From UBA4971 sp029551185 (GTDB taxonomy: Bacteria; Bacillota; SHA-98; UBA4971), in contig DAOSZN010000039.1 in NCBI GenBank assembly GCA_035593725.1, positions 1-15,053 on the forward strand: a stretch of DNA of 15,053 nt, in the 5' to 3' direction. Of this stretch, positions 1 through 6,536 are shown piece by piece. The notes beneath the pieces are model-generated. The model had not been told where the DNA came from and ran no database searches. It saw only the letters and a list, made by a program, of their open reading frames with translations. Each line of letters starts with the position of its first letter. The first letter of the stretch is position 1. Made by a program: the position numbers and the translations under genes.

Positions 1-86
1 CCACGGCTCCCCCGTACGGTACTCGGTACTGTACCCACATTAACTTTACTCAGTCAGAGGCGGAATCGAGCACCGGAAGGCGCGTG
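1..86. other. Left-edge non-coding stretch after DUF3189
   Basis: No gene or tRNA is visible in these 86 bases. A 7-base unit CGGTACT is repeated in tandem at 17-30, and GGTAC (18-22) can pair with GTACC (31-35). There is no U-run next to it, so I do not call a terminator for the third unit here. Confidence 0.4.
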
Positions 87-590
87 TCATGTCTGTAAAC
101 TTTGTGGTGGCAGATTCTTTTTGGTTTTTTGCAAGTAGCGAGGGTCTAGCTTAACCCCGGCAACAATAGACGTAAGCTGGGGATAAGCTCGCCGTATGCC
201 CCAGATAGTCATTGGTCGCCCAATTCGCGTAAGCCCCACTCTCCTGGAGAGGAATCCTCCTATCTTCGTAACGGCGCCAATTGACGTCAAGGTATCCACA
301 AGTATATATGACTCCTTTGATACTCCGCAAAGTTCAAATATGCTCTCCACTGCGCGCCATACAATCTTTCTTGCCGGTCCCATGCCGAGGACGTACACGT
401 CGCATCCTGCGTCATCAGTTCCCATGTACATGCAAAGGCCTAGTTGAGCAGTGGTTGCTTTATCATAGTAAGGCAAATTCATGATATCCTGTGAGTATGG
501 CACCCTGTGGACAGGCAGATTTCCAAGATGGATGGCTGCAGCTACCACCGAAGAGTGGGCACTGCCGTAGCAGCAATATATGACCTTCAC
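87..590 (-). CDS. DUF3189 family protein, function unknown
   Basis: A 167-residue protein that I recognise as a DUF3189 member from its N-terminus: a beta strand leads into C6-C7-Y8-G9, then A11-H12-S13-S14, then the stretch VAAAIHLG. The paired cysteines and the H-S-S group sit where a binding or catalytic loop would follow a first beta strand, but no activity is established for the family and I do not assign one. There is no signal peptide or membrane segment, so it is probably cytosolic. The start is GTG at 590. No good Shine-Dalgarno lies at normal distance; a G-run sits 10 to 14 bases upstream. It is the last gene of a unit with the SpoIIP-like and DUF1614 genes, 65 bases after the former. 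Family membership is fairly sure; a sporulation link is only inferred from the neighbours. Confidence 0.85.
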   Translation of the reverse strand: MKVIYCCYGSAHSSVVAAAIHLGNLPVHRVPYSQDIMNLPYYDKATTAQLGLCMYMGTDDAGCDVYVLGMGPARKIVWRAVESIFELCGVSKESYILVDTLTSIGAVTKIGGFLSRRVGLTRIGRPMTIWGIRRAYPQLTSIVAGVKLDPRYLQKTKKNLPPQSLQT

Positions 591-645
591 TCTTAACGAA
601 CCCCCACGCTATCTACCAGGACCTTGTCCAACCAACATAAGAAAC

Positions 646-681
646 ACTCCGGAGCTCACTGCCTTACGCGTTTTCCGGAGT
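646..681 (-). terminator. Inverted repeat spanning the spoIIP stop, possible weak terminator
   Basis: ACTCCGGA (646-653) and TCCGGAGT (674-681) are perfect 8-bp arms with a 20-base loop that contains the spoIIP stop codon. On the minus strand the stem is followed by a T-rich stretch (GTGTTTCTTATGTT). The long loop makes it a poor terminator by itself; it may reduce read-through into the DUF3189 gene or protect the mRNA end. Confidence 0.35.
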
Positions 682-1747
682 TGATCAGGACATAGACTAT
701 GCCGGCTACAACGATTATCCCGATAATCCATGCTAAGGCTCTACCCGGAGAACCGCCTTCCAAACCCTTTGCAGGCCCGGATGCTGATACTACCGGCGCA
801 ATGGCAGATGCGAAAAGCCCTACAGCCCTTTCTGCTTCTTCCAGCTTGTTGGTGTGAGCACCAACCTCCATGAGCACGGCTCTGGGTAGCATGTCTTGAT
901 TGTAGTTTCCTTGTGCCCAAAGGATTCCCTTGACGAGGCCCGGCATTTTTGAGTCAGCAGCTCGCTTCAGCTGTTTTGCGAATAGGAGGTTCTGCCCCCT
1001 CGTTTGGTTTTGCTGACCTATAACCAGAGTTATCTTGGTTATTTCCTCTCCTGCTACAGTAGCTCTATAGGCCTCAGGAGGAACAGCATCTCTATGAATG
1101 TCAAAGGCAGCGATAGGTTGCTTTTTCAACAACTGAGCCAGGGTCCGCCTTGAACGAGCGTATGCTCCGCCGTCATGAGGATTATGATTATCAGTGGCTC
1201 TTTCCACATTAAAACCTTGCTTCTTAAGGGCCTGCTCAAATGCAGCAGCAACCTTGTAAACATCACCCCAGTCCTTTGTCGATGAGCCGCTTGACGGTTC
1301 ATAGGACTCGTCGCTATGTGTGTTATACAAGACCACTGTCCCGCCTGTTTGTTGCTGTTGCCCGGCAACAAATATTTGACTTAACATCCTTGTGATACCG
1401 GAAAGAATCGATGCTATGGCATCTCCGAATGCCTCATGTCCATTATCCGGAGGGACTTCCTCAGTAAAGCGGGCGTACGCGGTTCGTCCGTCAATTCCAA
1501 TAACTTCATAGGCAATATTGTCTTCACTGATGAACACGTCACCTGGAACAAGCTGAATCGCGGTTTGAAAGACTTCATTGTCACTCTCATCGACTAATGT
1601 GTAGTACCCTTCACTCAATTCGTGTTCCGCAAATGCGACTCCTTGAATGAGCAAGCTTAGAACCCAAATAATAACAGTCACCAAAATGCCCCTGTGCAAG
1701 AGGCGCGCCCTTCGACTGCTATGACGTTCGTGTCCGGTGTCGGCCAT
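656..1747 (-). CDS. spoIIP: SpoIIP-family peptidoglycan hydrolase (stage II sporulation protein P)
   Basis: A 363-residue exported cell-wall hydrolase. In the known family SpoIIP acts as amidase and endopeptidase on septal peptidoglycan during engulfment, together with SpoIID and SpoIIM. Residues 20-40 form a hydrophobic signal or anchor ending in A-F-A. Residues 45-95 form a small domain with the pattern GYYTLVDE...GDVFISEDNIAYEV. The SpoIIP catalytic domain spans about 137-320: YNTHSDESY with H144 and E147, the NPHDGG segment around H191, DIHRD with H218, and a VLMEVG segment with E294. A second membrane segment at about 338-356 ends the protein, followed by K-R-V-R; B. subtilis SpoIIP has only an N-terminal one. 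The ATG at 1747 has a GGGGGA ribosome site 7 bases upstream. It starts 15 bases after the DUF1614 gene. It may be a paralogue rather than the main engulfment SpoIIP. Confidence 0.9.
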   Translation of the reverse strand: MADTGHERHSSRRARLLHRGILVTVIIWVLSLLIQGVAFAEHELSEGYYTLVDESDNEVFQTAIQLVPGDVFISEDNIAYEVIGIDGRTAYARFTEEVPPDNGHEAFGDAIASILSGITRMLSQIFVAGQQQQTGGTVVLYNTHSDESYEPSSGSSTKDWGDVYKVAAAFEQALKKQGFNVERATDNHNPHDGGAYARSRRTLAQLLKKQPIAAFDIHRDAVPPEAYRATVAGEEITKITLVIGQQNQTRGQNLLFAKQLKRAADSKMPGLVKGILWAQGNYNQDMLPRAVLMEVGAHTNKLEEAERAVGLFASAIAPVVSASGPAKGLEGGSPGRALAWIIGIIVVAGIVYVLINSGKRVRQ

Positions 1748-1762
1748 ATGTTTATCCCCCGC

Positions 1763-2425
1763 TTATTCGTCAGACTCATCACCCGGTCTGTCCGCCTGTC
1801 CTCGATTTTCAGGGATGTGCCCCCCTTGCAATCGCTCCATGGTTTCCCCGAATATTTCCGCAAGACCTACGGCGATAATGCCTGCAATTACCACTGCGTC
1901 AAAGGCGCCGGCGCCACCAATATCTACAGTGGACGGCATCCTCCTTATCACGACTTCCACCAGGTGAGCAATGTCCATGAACACAACACCAAGGACCGCT
2001 CCTGCAAATGCTGCACGCCTCGATCTGCCTAGTAGGTATGCTATGGCCCCAGCCACCAATCCGAAAACATATATAGAGTCTATTATCGTTCTGCCTTCCT
2101 CAAACGGGAATAGCTTTGATATGACTACAAGGGCTGCTCCTGTTGCCACTGCGGAGAAGATGCCTCGCCTGGTCTCAGCGGGAGAATCAGCGCCTGCCAA
2201 TACATATAGGGCAATACACACAGGGACTACCGAGCCCCCAAGATTGAGGCTAATCTTCTGAATACCCCTATATATAGGAATGTCAATGAATCCTCCCACC
2301 AGGATTAACAAGACTGCTACCAGAGCTTGTTTATCATTGAGGCGCATTCGATCAAGGACCCTGTGGGCAAGTCCGAGAAAGATGACGACACTTACTGCAA
2401 GGAGCAGAATAAGTCCGACTGTCAT
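1763..2425 (-). CDS. DUF1614 family multi-pass membrane protein
   Basis: A very hydrophobic protein of 220 residues with about six membrane segments and a charged, hydrophilic C-terminal tail of some 30 residues. The phrase G-G-F-I-D-I-P-I near residue 45, after an amphipathic L-N-D-K-Q-A segment, is what I associate with DUF1614 membrane proteins of clostridia, whose function is unknown. An acidic-polar pair in a late segment (M-D-I-A-H) could be functional, but this is speculation. I place the start at ATG 2425, preceded by an AAGGGGG ribosome site 8 bases upstream; the reading frame stays open to 2557, but that part overlaps an inverted repeat and the intergenic terminator and looks non-coding. 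It opens the third transcription unit and is followed by spoIIP after 15 bases, which suggests joint expression, perhaps in sporulation. Confidence 0.8.
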   Translation of the reverse strand: MTVGLILLLAVSVVIFLGLAHRVLDRMRLNDKQALVAVLLILVGGFIDIPIYRGIQKISLNLGGSVVPVCIALYVLAGADSPAETRRGIFSAVATGAALVVISKLFPFEEGRTIIDSIYVFGLVAGAIAYLLGRSRRAAFAGAVLGVVFMDIAHLVEVVIRRMPSTVDIGGAGAFDAVVIAGIIAVGLAEIFGETMERLQGGHIPENRGQADRPGDESDE

Positions 2426-2444
2426 GTCAAAGCCCCCTTCATCC

Positions 2445-2466
2445 GTGGAAGCAGCTTCCCTTCCAC
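2445..2466 (-). promoter_or_regulatory. 7-bp inverted repeat just upstream of the DUF1614 ribosome site
   Basis: GTGGAAG (2445-2451) and CTTCCAC (2460-2466) are perfect arms around an 8-base loop. In the mRNA the hairpin would end about 10 bases before the ribosome site of the DUF1614 gene, so it could be a leader hairpin or an operator for the third unit. No regulator is recognised. Confidence 0.4.
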
Positions 2467-2510
2467 ACCCTGGAAAATAGCTTTTCCCTATCTCAGAAGG
2501 GTTATTCCTT

Positions 2511-2549
2511 AGAGAAGAAACAGCGCCGATGGCTTTTAGCCACCGGCGC
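2511..2549 (-). terminator. Intrinsic terminator after ispH-S1
   Basis: In the minus-strand transcript GCGCCG-G-TGGCT pairs with AGCCA-T-CGGCGC over a 3-base AAA loop (stem 2523-2549), giving 12 paired positions with one G-U pair, followed by the pyrimidine tail TGTTTCTTCTCT (2511-2522). On the + strand the same position would be an A-C mismatch, so the stem is better in the minus transcript, as expected. It sits 66 bases after the S1 stop and ends the long operon. Confidence 0.85.
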
Positions 2550-2615
2550 CATGTCATGTCAGCATGTATTTGCGCCTAGTTGATGAAGATGTCGGTTTGA
2601 GGTATAGACCCTCTG

Positions 2616-4811
2616 TCACTCCTGTGAATTCTTAAGAATATCACCAAACACATCCCCGATAGTGATGCCTTGGCTGTCAGGTTTATCCGAGTACTTCTTA
2701 TAGACTCGCTTTTCCTCTTCAGACCGGGCTTCTTTCAGGCTCAAGCCTATTCTATGGTCTCTTGGCCTTACACTGATGACTTTTACTGCTATCTCATCCC
2801 CTGGACTGACTACTTCATCAGGCTTCTCTACTCGCCTGTCAGCTAATTGCGAGATATGGACAAGGCCTTCAATCCCAGGTTCCAACTGGACAAAGGCGCC
2901 AAAGTCAACTATTTTCGTGACCGTGCCCTTGACAATATCGCCCACTGGATATCTTGTGGTCACGTCATCCCATGGATCCGGAAGGGTTTGCTTAAGACCC
3001 AATGAAATCCTCTCGCGCTCCCTATCTACAGCCAGCACCTTTATCCTTATTCGATCCCCTTCTGAGACCACGTCTCGGGGATCTTCCGTTCTGGTCCAAG
3101 CCATATCCGAAACATGCAGAAGGCCCTCCACTCCGTCGCCTATGTCGACGAAAGCACCGAAATTAACGACACGTCTTACAATACCTTCCACAATTACGCC
3201 TTCGTTCAAAGATTCAAATACTCTCTTCCTGGCTTCAGCCAGTTCCTCTTCTTGCAATTGCCGTGCGGAAAGAACCACGTTTTTCTTCTCCCTGTCTGCC
3301 TCGAGAACCTTCATGCGGAGAGTCTCACCAAGGAGAACTTGGAGGTCCTGAATAGGGCGAATACTTGCGTGTGAAGCAGGAACAAAACCCCTCAGACCTA
3401 CATCAACAACAATACCGCCTTTGACTACATCCGTGACTTCGCCTTCGACTATTCCGTCATTCTCAAGAGCGTCGAAAATCGCATCCCATGCCTTGGCAAT
3501 ATCAGCCTTACGCTTGGATAGAACCGGTTCGCCGCCATCCCCCTCCAGTTTCTCAACCAAGACATCTATGCGGTCGCCTACACTGACTATGCCTTCACAT
3601 GACTGGACCTGCCTTCTGGAGATCTCATTCCTCGGCACTACGCCTTCGGATTTAAGTCCAATATCGACAAGGACCCGCTCGGGTTCAACGGCAACAACCG
3701 TACCTTGAACTATGTCACCTTCCACAAAGGTCTGCTCAAGCGGAATGTCCATAGTAAGAGGCTCCTCCCCTTCAGGCCCTGTAAGATGCGGCTCTTCCTC
3801 AACCCGCGAACTCTCAGGATCTCCTTGTAGAATTTCTCTGACTTCCCCTTCACTATCGGCGCATTCTTTTGAATCCTCGCAAATCTCCTGCATTTCGTCT
3901 TCACTTGCCTGAACGGCTTCCACTTCGTCTTTAATCTTGTCTTCCGTAATCTCTCGTACCCCCAACTCATTTATCTTCTCTTCATCCAGTACGCTCATCC
4001 TCTCAATGACCTCCTCGATAACCCAATTCGGCGTTGATGCCCCCGCCGTTAACCCCACCCTTTCGAGTCCTGAAAAGTCCAGGGCATTTAGGTCTCCCGG
4101 CCCTTCCACCCAGTAGACCTTCCTACCTTCCGCCTTACAGATTTCTACAAGCCTTCGCGTATTCGCGCTGGCCCGCCCGCCGATCACAACCACGGCATCA
4201 ACTGATCGTGCCAGCTTGCGTGCAGCATCTTGCCTTTTGCAAGTAGCGTCACATATTGTATTGTAGGCCATAAGCTCTTTCGCCCTTAAGGCAAGGGCGG
4301 CAAGAACCCGGCGAAAAGCCTCGACTGTCTGGGTGGTCTGGCAAACAACACCGACCTTGGGCTCGACGGAACCGGATGCCACGTCTTCAGCTGTTTTTAC
4401 GACTCTTACATTGCCTCCGGCCCACCCTATTAGCCCAACTACTTCTGTATGTCCTTTATCACCAACGATAAACACCTGATAGCCCTTACTATCCAGCTCA
4501 GCTACACGCTCTTGTATGCACCTCACGTATGGACAAGTAGCATGGACAACTTCCAGCCCTCGCGTCCGGGCTTCATCAATAACATCAGGTGGTAGTCCGT
4601 GAGATGGCACTATCATGCAACCATCGGAGATTTCATGCAAATCCGATACCGGAATAACCCCTGTTTCTTTCAACTTGGCGACAACCTGAGGATTATGAAC
4701 CAAGGGGCCGAGGGTGAAGGCCCGTCCTTTAGCGCCCGCTGCTTCAGCAATTTCAACCGCTCGCTTAACCCCATAGCAAAATCCGCTGTGTTCACCAACT
4801 ATAACCTGCAA
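2616..4811 (-). CDS. ispH: IspH (HMBPP reductase) fused to 30S ribosomal protein S1
   Basis: A 731-residue bifunctional protein. Residues 1-275 are IspH, the last MEP-pathway enzyme, which reduces HMBPP to IPP and DMAPP with a [4Fe-4S] cluster. The three cluster cysteines are C12 (GFCYGV), C93 (ATCPY) and C187 (NTICDAT). Substrate-site residues include H39, H71, H121, E123 (GHTEVVG), the TT near 159-160 and S259 (GASTPNW). Residues 276-360 are a strongly acidic linker. Four S1 RNA-binding domains follow at about 363-434, 452-518, 537-607 and 622-693; domains 3 and 4 carry the classic FGAFV core. The S1 part has fewer domains than the six of E. coli, as usual in Firmicutes. The start is TTG at 4811, the only one that keeps the cluster C12 segment; AAGG lies 11 bases upstream, a loose fit. 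It is the last gene before a strong terminator. This fusion is known in Clostridia. Confidence 0.95.
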   Translation of the reverse strand: MQVIVGEHSGFCYGVKRAVEIAEAAGAKGRAFTLGPLVHNPQVVAKLKETGVIPVSDLHEISDGCMIVPSHGLPPDVIDEARTRGLEVVHATCPYVRCIQERVAELDSKGYQVFIVGDKGHTEVVGLIGWAGGNVRVVKTAEDVASGSVEPKVGVVCQTTQTVEAFRRVLAALALRAKELMAYNTICDATCKRQDAARKLARSVDAVVVIGGRASANTRRLVEICKAEGRKVYWVEGPGDLNALDFSGLERVGLTAGASTPNWVIEEVIERMSVLDEEKINELGVREITEDKIKDEVEAVQASEDEMQEICEDSKECADSEGEVREILQGDPESSRVEEEPHLTGPEGEEPLTMDIPLEQTFVEGDIVQGTVVAVEPERVLVDIGLKSEGVVPRNEISRRQVQSCEGIVSVGDRIDVLVEKLEGDGGEPVLSKRKADIAKAWDAIFDALENDGIVEGEVTDVVKGGIVVDVGLRGFVPASHASIRPIQDLQVLLGETLRMKVLEADREKKNVVLSARQLQEEELAEARKRVFESLNEGVIVEGIVRRVVNFGAFVDIGDGVEGLLHVSDMAWTRTEDPRDVVSEGDRIRIKVLAVDRERERISLGLKQTLPDPWDDVTTRYPVGDIVKGTVTKIVDFGAFVQLEPGIEGLVHISQLADRRVEKPDEVVSPGDEIAVKVISVRPRDHRIGLSLKEARSEEEKRVYKKYSDKPDSQGITIGDVFGDILKNSQE

Positions 4812-4873
4812 TACCCGTTCTACCTTCTTCCCTATTATCTCCCAACATCAAGCCAAACTTAACCTCTTGACTC

Positions 4874-5497
4874 TTAAAAGCTCCCAACTAATCTTTGAAT
4901 CTCTTCCATCATGAGGTTTGTGATAGCTTCTTTCGACCTGACGGAATACCGGTTCTGAGAAGCCATGGAGCACACCTCAGCAGGATCAATCGGCTTGCCG
5001 AATTTCACAAAAACACGTCCCCTCCTGGGAAGCACAGCGCCTTTGCGCATGACCCTGCCTGTGCCGACAATCCCCACCGGTACTAGATAAGCACCTGTTT
5101 TCTCCGCAAGAACCGCTGCCCCTGAATACGCTTTCTTTAGCCTGCCATCGAAGCTTCTGGTCCCTTCGGGAAACATTCCTAATACTTGGCCGTCCCTTAA
5201 CACCTCAAGAGCTTGATGGAATGCATTCTTATCATCTTTTCCGCGTTGCACGGGGAAAGCTCCCAGGCCACGAAGTATCACTCCTAGAAAAGGGTTTTCA
5301 AACAGCTCGCGTTTTGCCATAAAGCGAACCGGCCGGTCTATTGCACATCCTACCACTATAGGATCGAGCATACTTACGTGATTCGCAGCCAGGAGCACGC
5401 CTCCTTCTTTTGGAACGTTATCCTTTCCTTCTACTTGCATACTAAAGGCAATTCTCATGACGAATCTGAGAATTGCCCTAGCGATCACATAAAACAA
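4874..5497 (-). CDS. plsC: 1-acyl-sn-glycerol-3-phosphate acyltransferase (PlsC family)
   Basis: A 207-residue membrane-associated acyltransferase that would put the second acyl chain on lysophosphatidic acid to make phosphatidic acid. The N-terminal 20 residues form a hydrophobic, basic membrane segment. The acyltransferase signature is clear: NH40-V-S-M-L-D45 (the HX4D catalytic pair), the second block around F-M-A-K-R-E-L-F, and the FPEGTRS block at 109-115 that binds the glycerol phosphate. Length is normal for the family. The start is TTG at 5497, inside the end of cmk (13-base overlap), with an AAGGGGG ribosome site 7 bases upstream, so translation is probably coupled to cmk. The cmk-plsC-(ispH)S1 order is a conserved Firmicutes neighbourhood. 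The exact acyl donor and substrate position cannot be read from sequence. Confidence 0.92.
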   Translation of the reverse strand: MFYVIARAILRFVMRIAFSMQVEGKDNVPKEGGVLLAANHVSMLDPIVVGCAIDRPVRFMAKRELFENPFLGVILRGLGAFPVQRGKDDKNAFHQALEVLRDGQVLGMFPEGTRSFDGRLKKAYSGAAVLAEKTGAYLVPVGIVGTGRVMRKGAVLPRRGRVFVKFGKPIDPAEVCSMASQNRYSVRSKEAITNLMMEEIQRLVGSF

Positions 5498-6249
5498 GGC
5501 GTATCCCCCTTGCCTCCTGCCACTTCCTTAGTATCCTTATTTTTAGAAAGTATTTCGCAAATGACACCTGCCACTTCCATGATGGTTTCTTCAGGAGCCT
5601 TTCCCGTGGTGTCAATGGTAATGGAATCAGGCGCCGGCTTAAGGGGAGCTACTGTCCTCCCACTGTCAACTTTATCCCTATGCATGATCTCACTGATAAC
5701 AGTTTCTTCTACCACGTCATATCCTCGCTCACGGGCTTGAGCTACCCGTCTACGCACACGCTCATCAAAATCTGCCACAAGGAATATCTTCACATCTGCA
5801 CAAGGCATAACAACAGTACCGATATCCCTTCCATCCATCACTACGCTACCCTTACTGCCTATGGCACGTTGTATATCCAAAAGAGCGGACCTCACTCCCG
5901 GAATTTCGGCTACTTGTGATACATAAGCGCCGATTTCAGGAGATGTCAATTCCCCTGTCACATCTTCACCGTCAAGAAAAACCCGGCATTCTCCTTCATT
6001 AGGCTCAACTGCGACTTCAGTTGTCTCGGCCAGTCTGACTAAGGATTCAGTTTCCCGAACATCGATCCCCATGCGCAAGGCCTTAAGTGTCAGAGCCCGG
6101 TAAATAAGGCCTGTACTGACATAAGCCATACCAAAGATCTTTGCGACAGCCTTTGCTACTGTGCTCTTCCCTGCGCCTGCAGGACCGTCAATAGCAACAA
6201 CCGGACCTGCATCATTTTTGCTCGCTCTTACGTTATTCGACGTATCCAT
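5485..6249 (-). CDS. cmk: Cytidylate kinase
   Basis: A cytosolic kinase that phosphorylates CMP and dCMP with ATP, recycling cytidine nucleotides from RNA and lipid turnover. The 254-residue protein has the P-loop GPAGAGKST at 22-30, GRDIGT at 140-145 and the lid/substrate segment RDKVDSGR at 191-198 followed by APLKPAPDS and IDTT. It is longer than the usual 220-230 residues through an N-terminal tail of about 15 residues and a C-terminal tail rich in K and G. In the nucleotide-binding motif normally written DTGAMYRA or DSGAIYR, this protein has STGLIYRA, so Ser45 replaces the usual Asp. I chose ATG 6249, which has GAGGAA 6 bases upstream, over ATG 6294, which has no ribosome site. It is 68 bases after a small membrane-protein gene and overlaps plsC by 13 bases. 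Confidence 0.94.
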   Translation of the reverse strand: MDTSNNVRASKNDAGPVVAIDGPAGAGKSTVAKAVAKIFGMAYVSTGLIYRALTLKALRMGIDVRETESLVRLAETTEVAVEPNEGECRVFLDGEDVTGELTSPEIGAYVSQVAEIPGVRSALLDIQRAIGSKGSVVMDGRDIGTVVMPCADVKIFLVADFDERVRRRVAQARERGYDVVEETVISEIMHRDKVDSGRTVAPLKPAPDSITIDTTGKAPEETIMEVAGVICEILSKNKDTKEVAGGKGDTPCFM

Positions 6250-6317
6250 CGTAGATTCCTCTTCTCCCCAGATAAATCTCAGGCCAATATACATAATGCA
6301 TATGCTTGTTAAGATCT

Positions 6318-6536
6318 TCAGTTGGAATTATCCTCGGAATAAGCATCTACGTTCAGCCTCACACCTTCAAGACGTTCAACTCTGCTGAAGCCGGCTCTTC
6401 CTTCAGGCGTACTAAGAATAATCTGGCCTAACACTGTAAGAACCAGAAACAAGCCGAGCACTATGGCAAACACTCTCTCAAGGGCATATAGCAATCTGTC
6501 CACAGTTTCTTTCCCTTCATCTGACCCTGAGCTCAT
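6318..6536 (-). CDS. Small single-pass membrane protein, unknown function
   Basis: A 72-residue protein that I do not recognise as a named family. Residues 1-20 are polar and acidic, residues 22-41 form one hydrophobic membrane segment (VFAIVLGLFLVLTVLGQII), and the remaining 30 residues are hydrophilic with an E-G-V-R-L motif. Its ATG overlaps the TGA of the upstream flavoprotein gene in an ATGA tetranucleotide, which argues strongly that it is translated by coupling. Bacillus has a similarly small membrane protein gene (ypfB) near cmk; the shared position and topology suggest a possible counterpart, but I cannot show homology. The gene lies 68 bases upstream of the cmk start. Confidence 0.7.
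   Translation of the reverse strand: MSSGSDEGKETVDRLLYALERVFAIVLGLFLVLTVLGQIILSTPEGRAGFSRVERLEGVRLNVDAYSEDNSN

Larger units (their letters stand above)
2426..2615. other. Intergenic gap between ispH-S1 and DUF1614
   Basis: This 190-base gap contains the operon terminator, the 7-bp inverted repeat at 2445-2466 and the DUF1614 ribosome site. No good sigma-A promoter is visible. A weak sporulation-type pattern on the minus strand, GAATA at 2503-2507 and GGGAAAAGCTA at 2478-2488 with 14 bases between, resembles a sigma-F/G-type promoter but does not match fully. Confidence 0.4.

Noticed and set aside
60..86. CTCGATTCC on the minus strand, like a tRNA T-loop
   Set aside because: The flanking bases do not pair as a T-stem, and no anticodon arm or acceptor stem is found around it.
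2426..2557. 44-residue N-terminal extension of the DUF1614 protein
   Set aside because: The stretch overlaps the terminator and inverted repeat, while ATG 2425 has a strong ribosome site and opens directly into a membrane segment.
2776..3351. Ser/Thr-rich open frame of 191 codons on the + strand
   Set aside because: It is antisense to the S1 domains; the low-complexity Ser/Thr/Pro composition is what reverse-strand translation of acidic and hydrophobic codons gives.
6250..6317. TTAACA and TATATT on the minus strand before cmk as a promoter
   Set aside because: The spacer is only 15 bases and the -35 box is poor, so I do not call it, though a weak internal promoter is possible.
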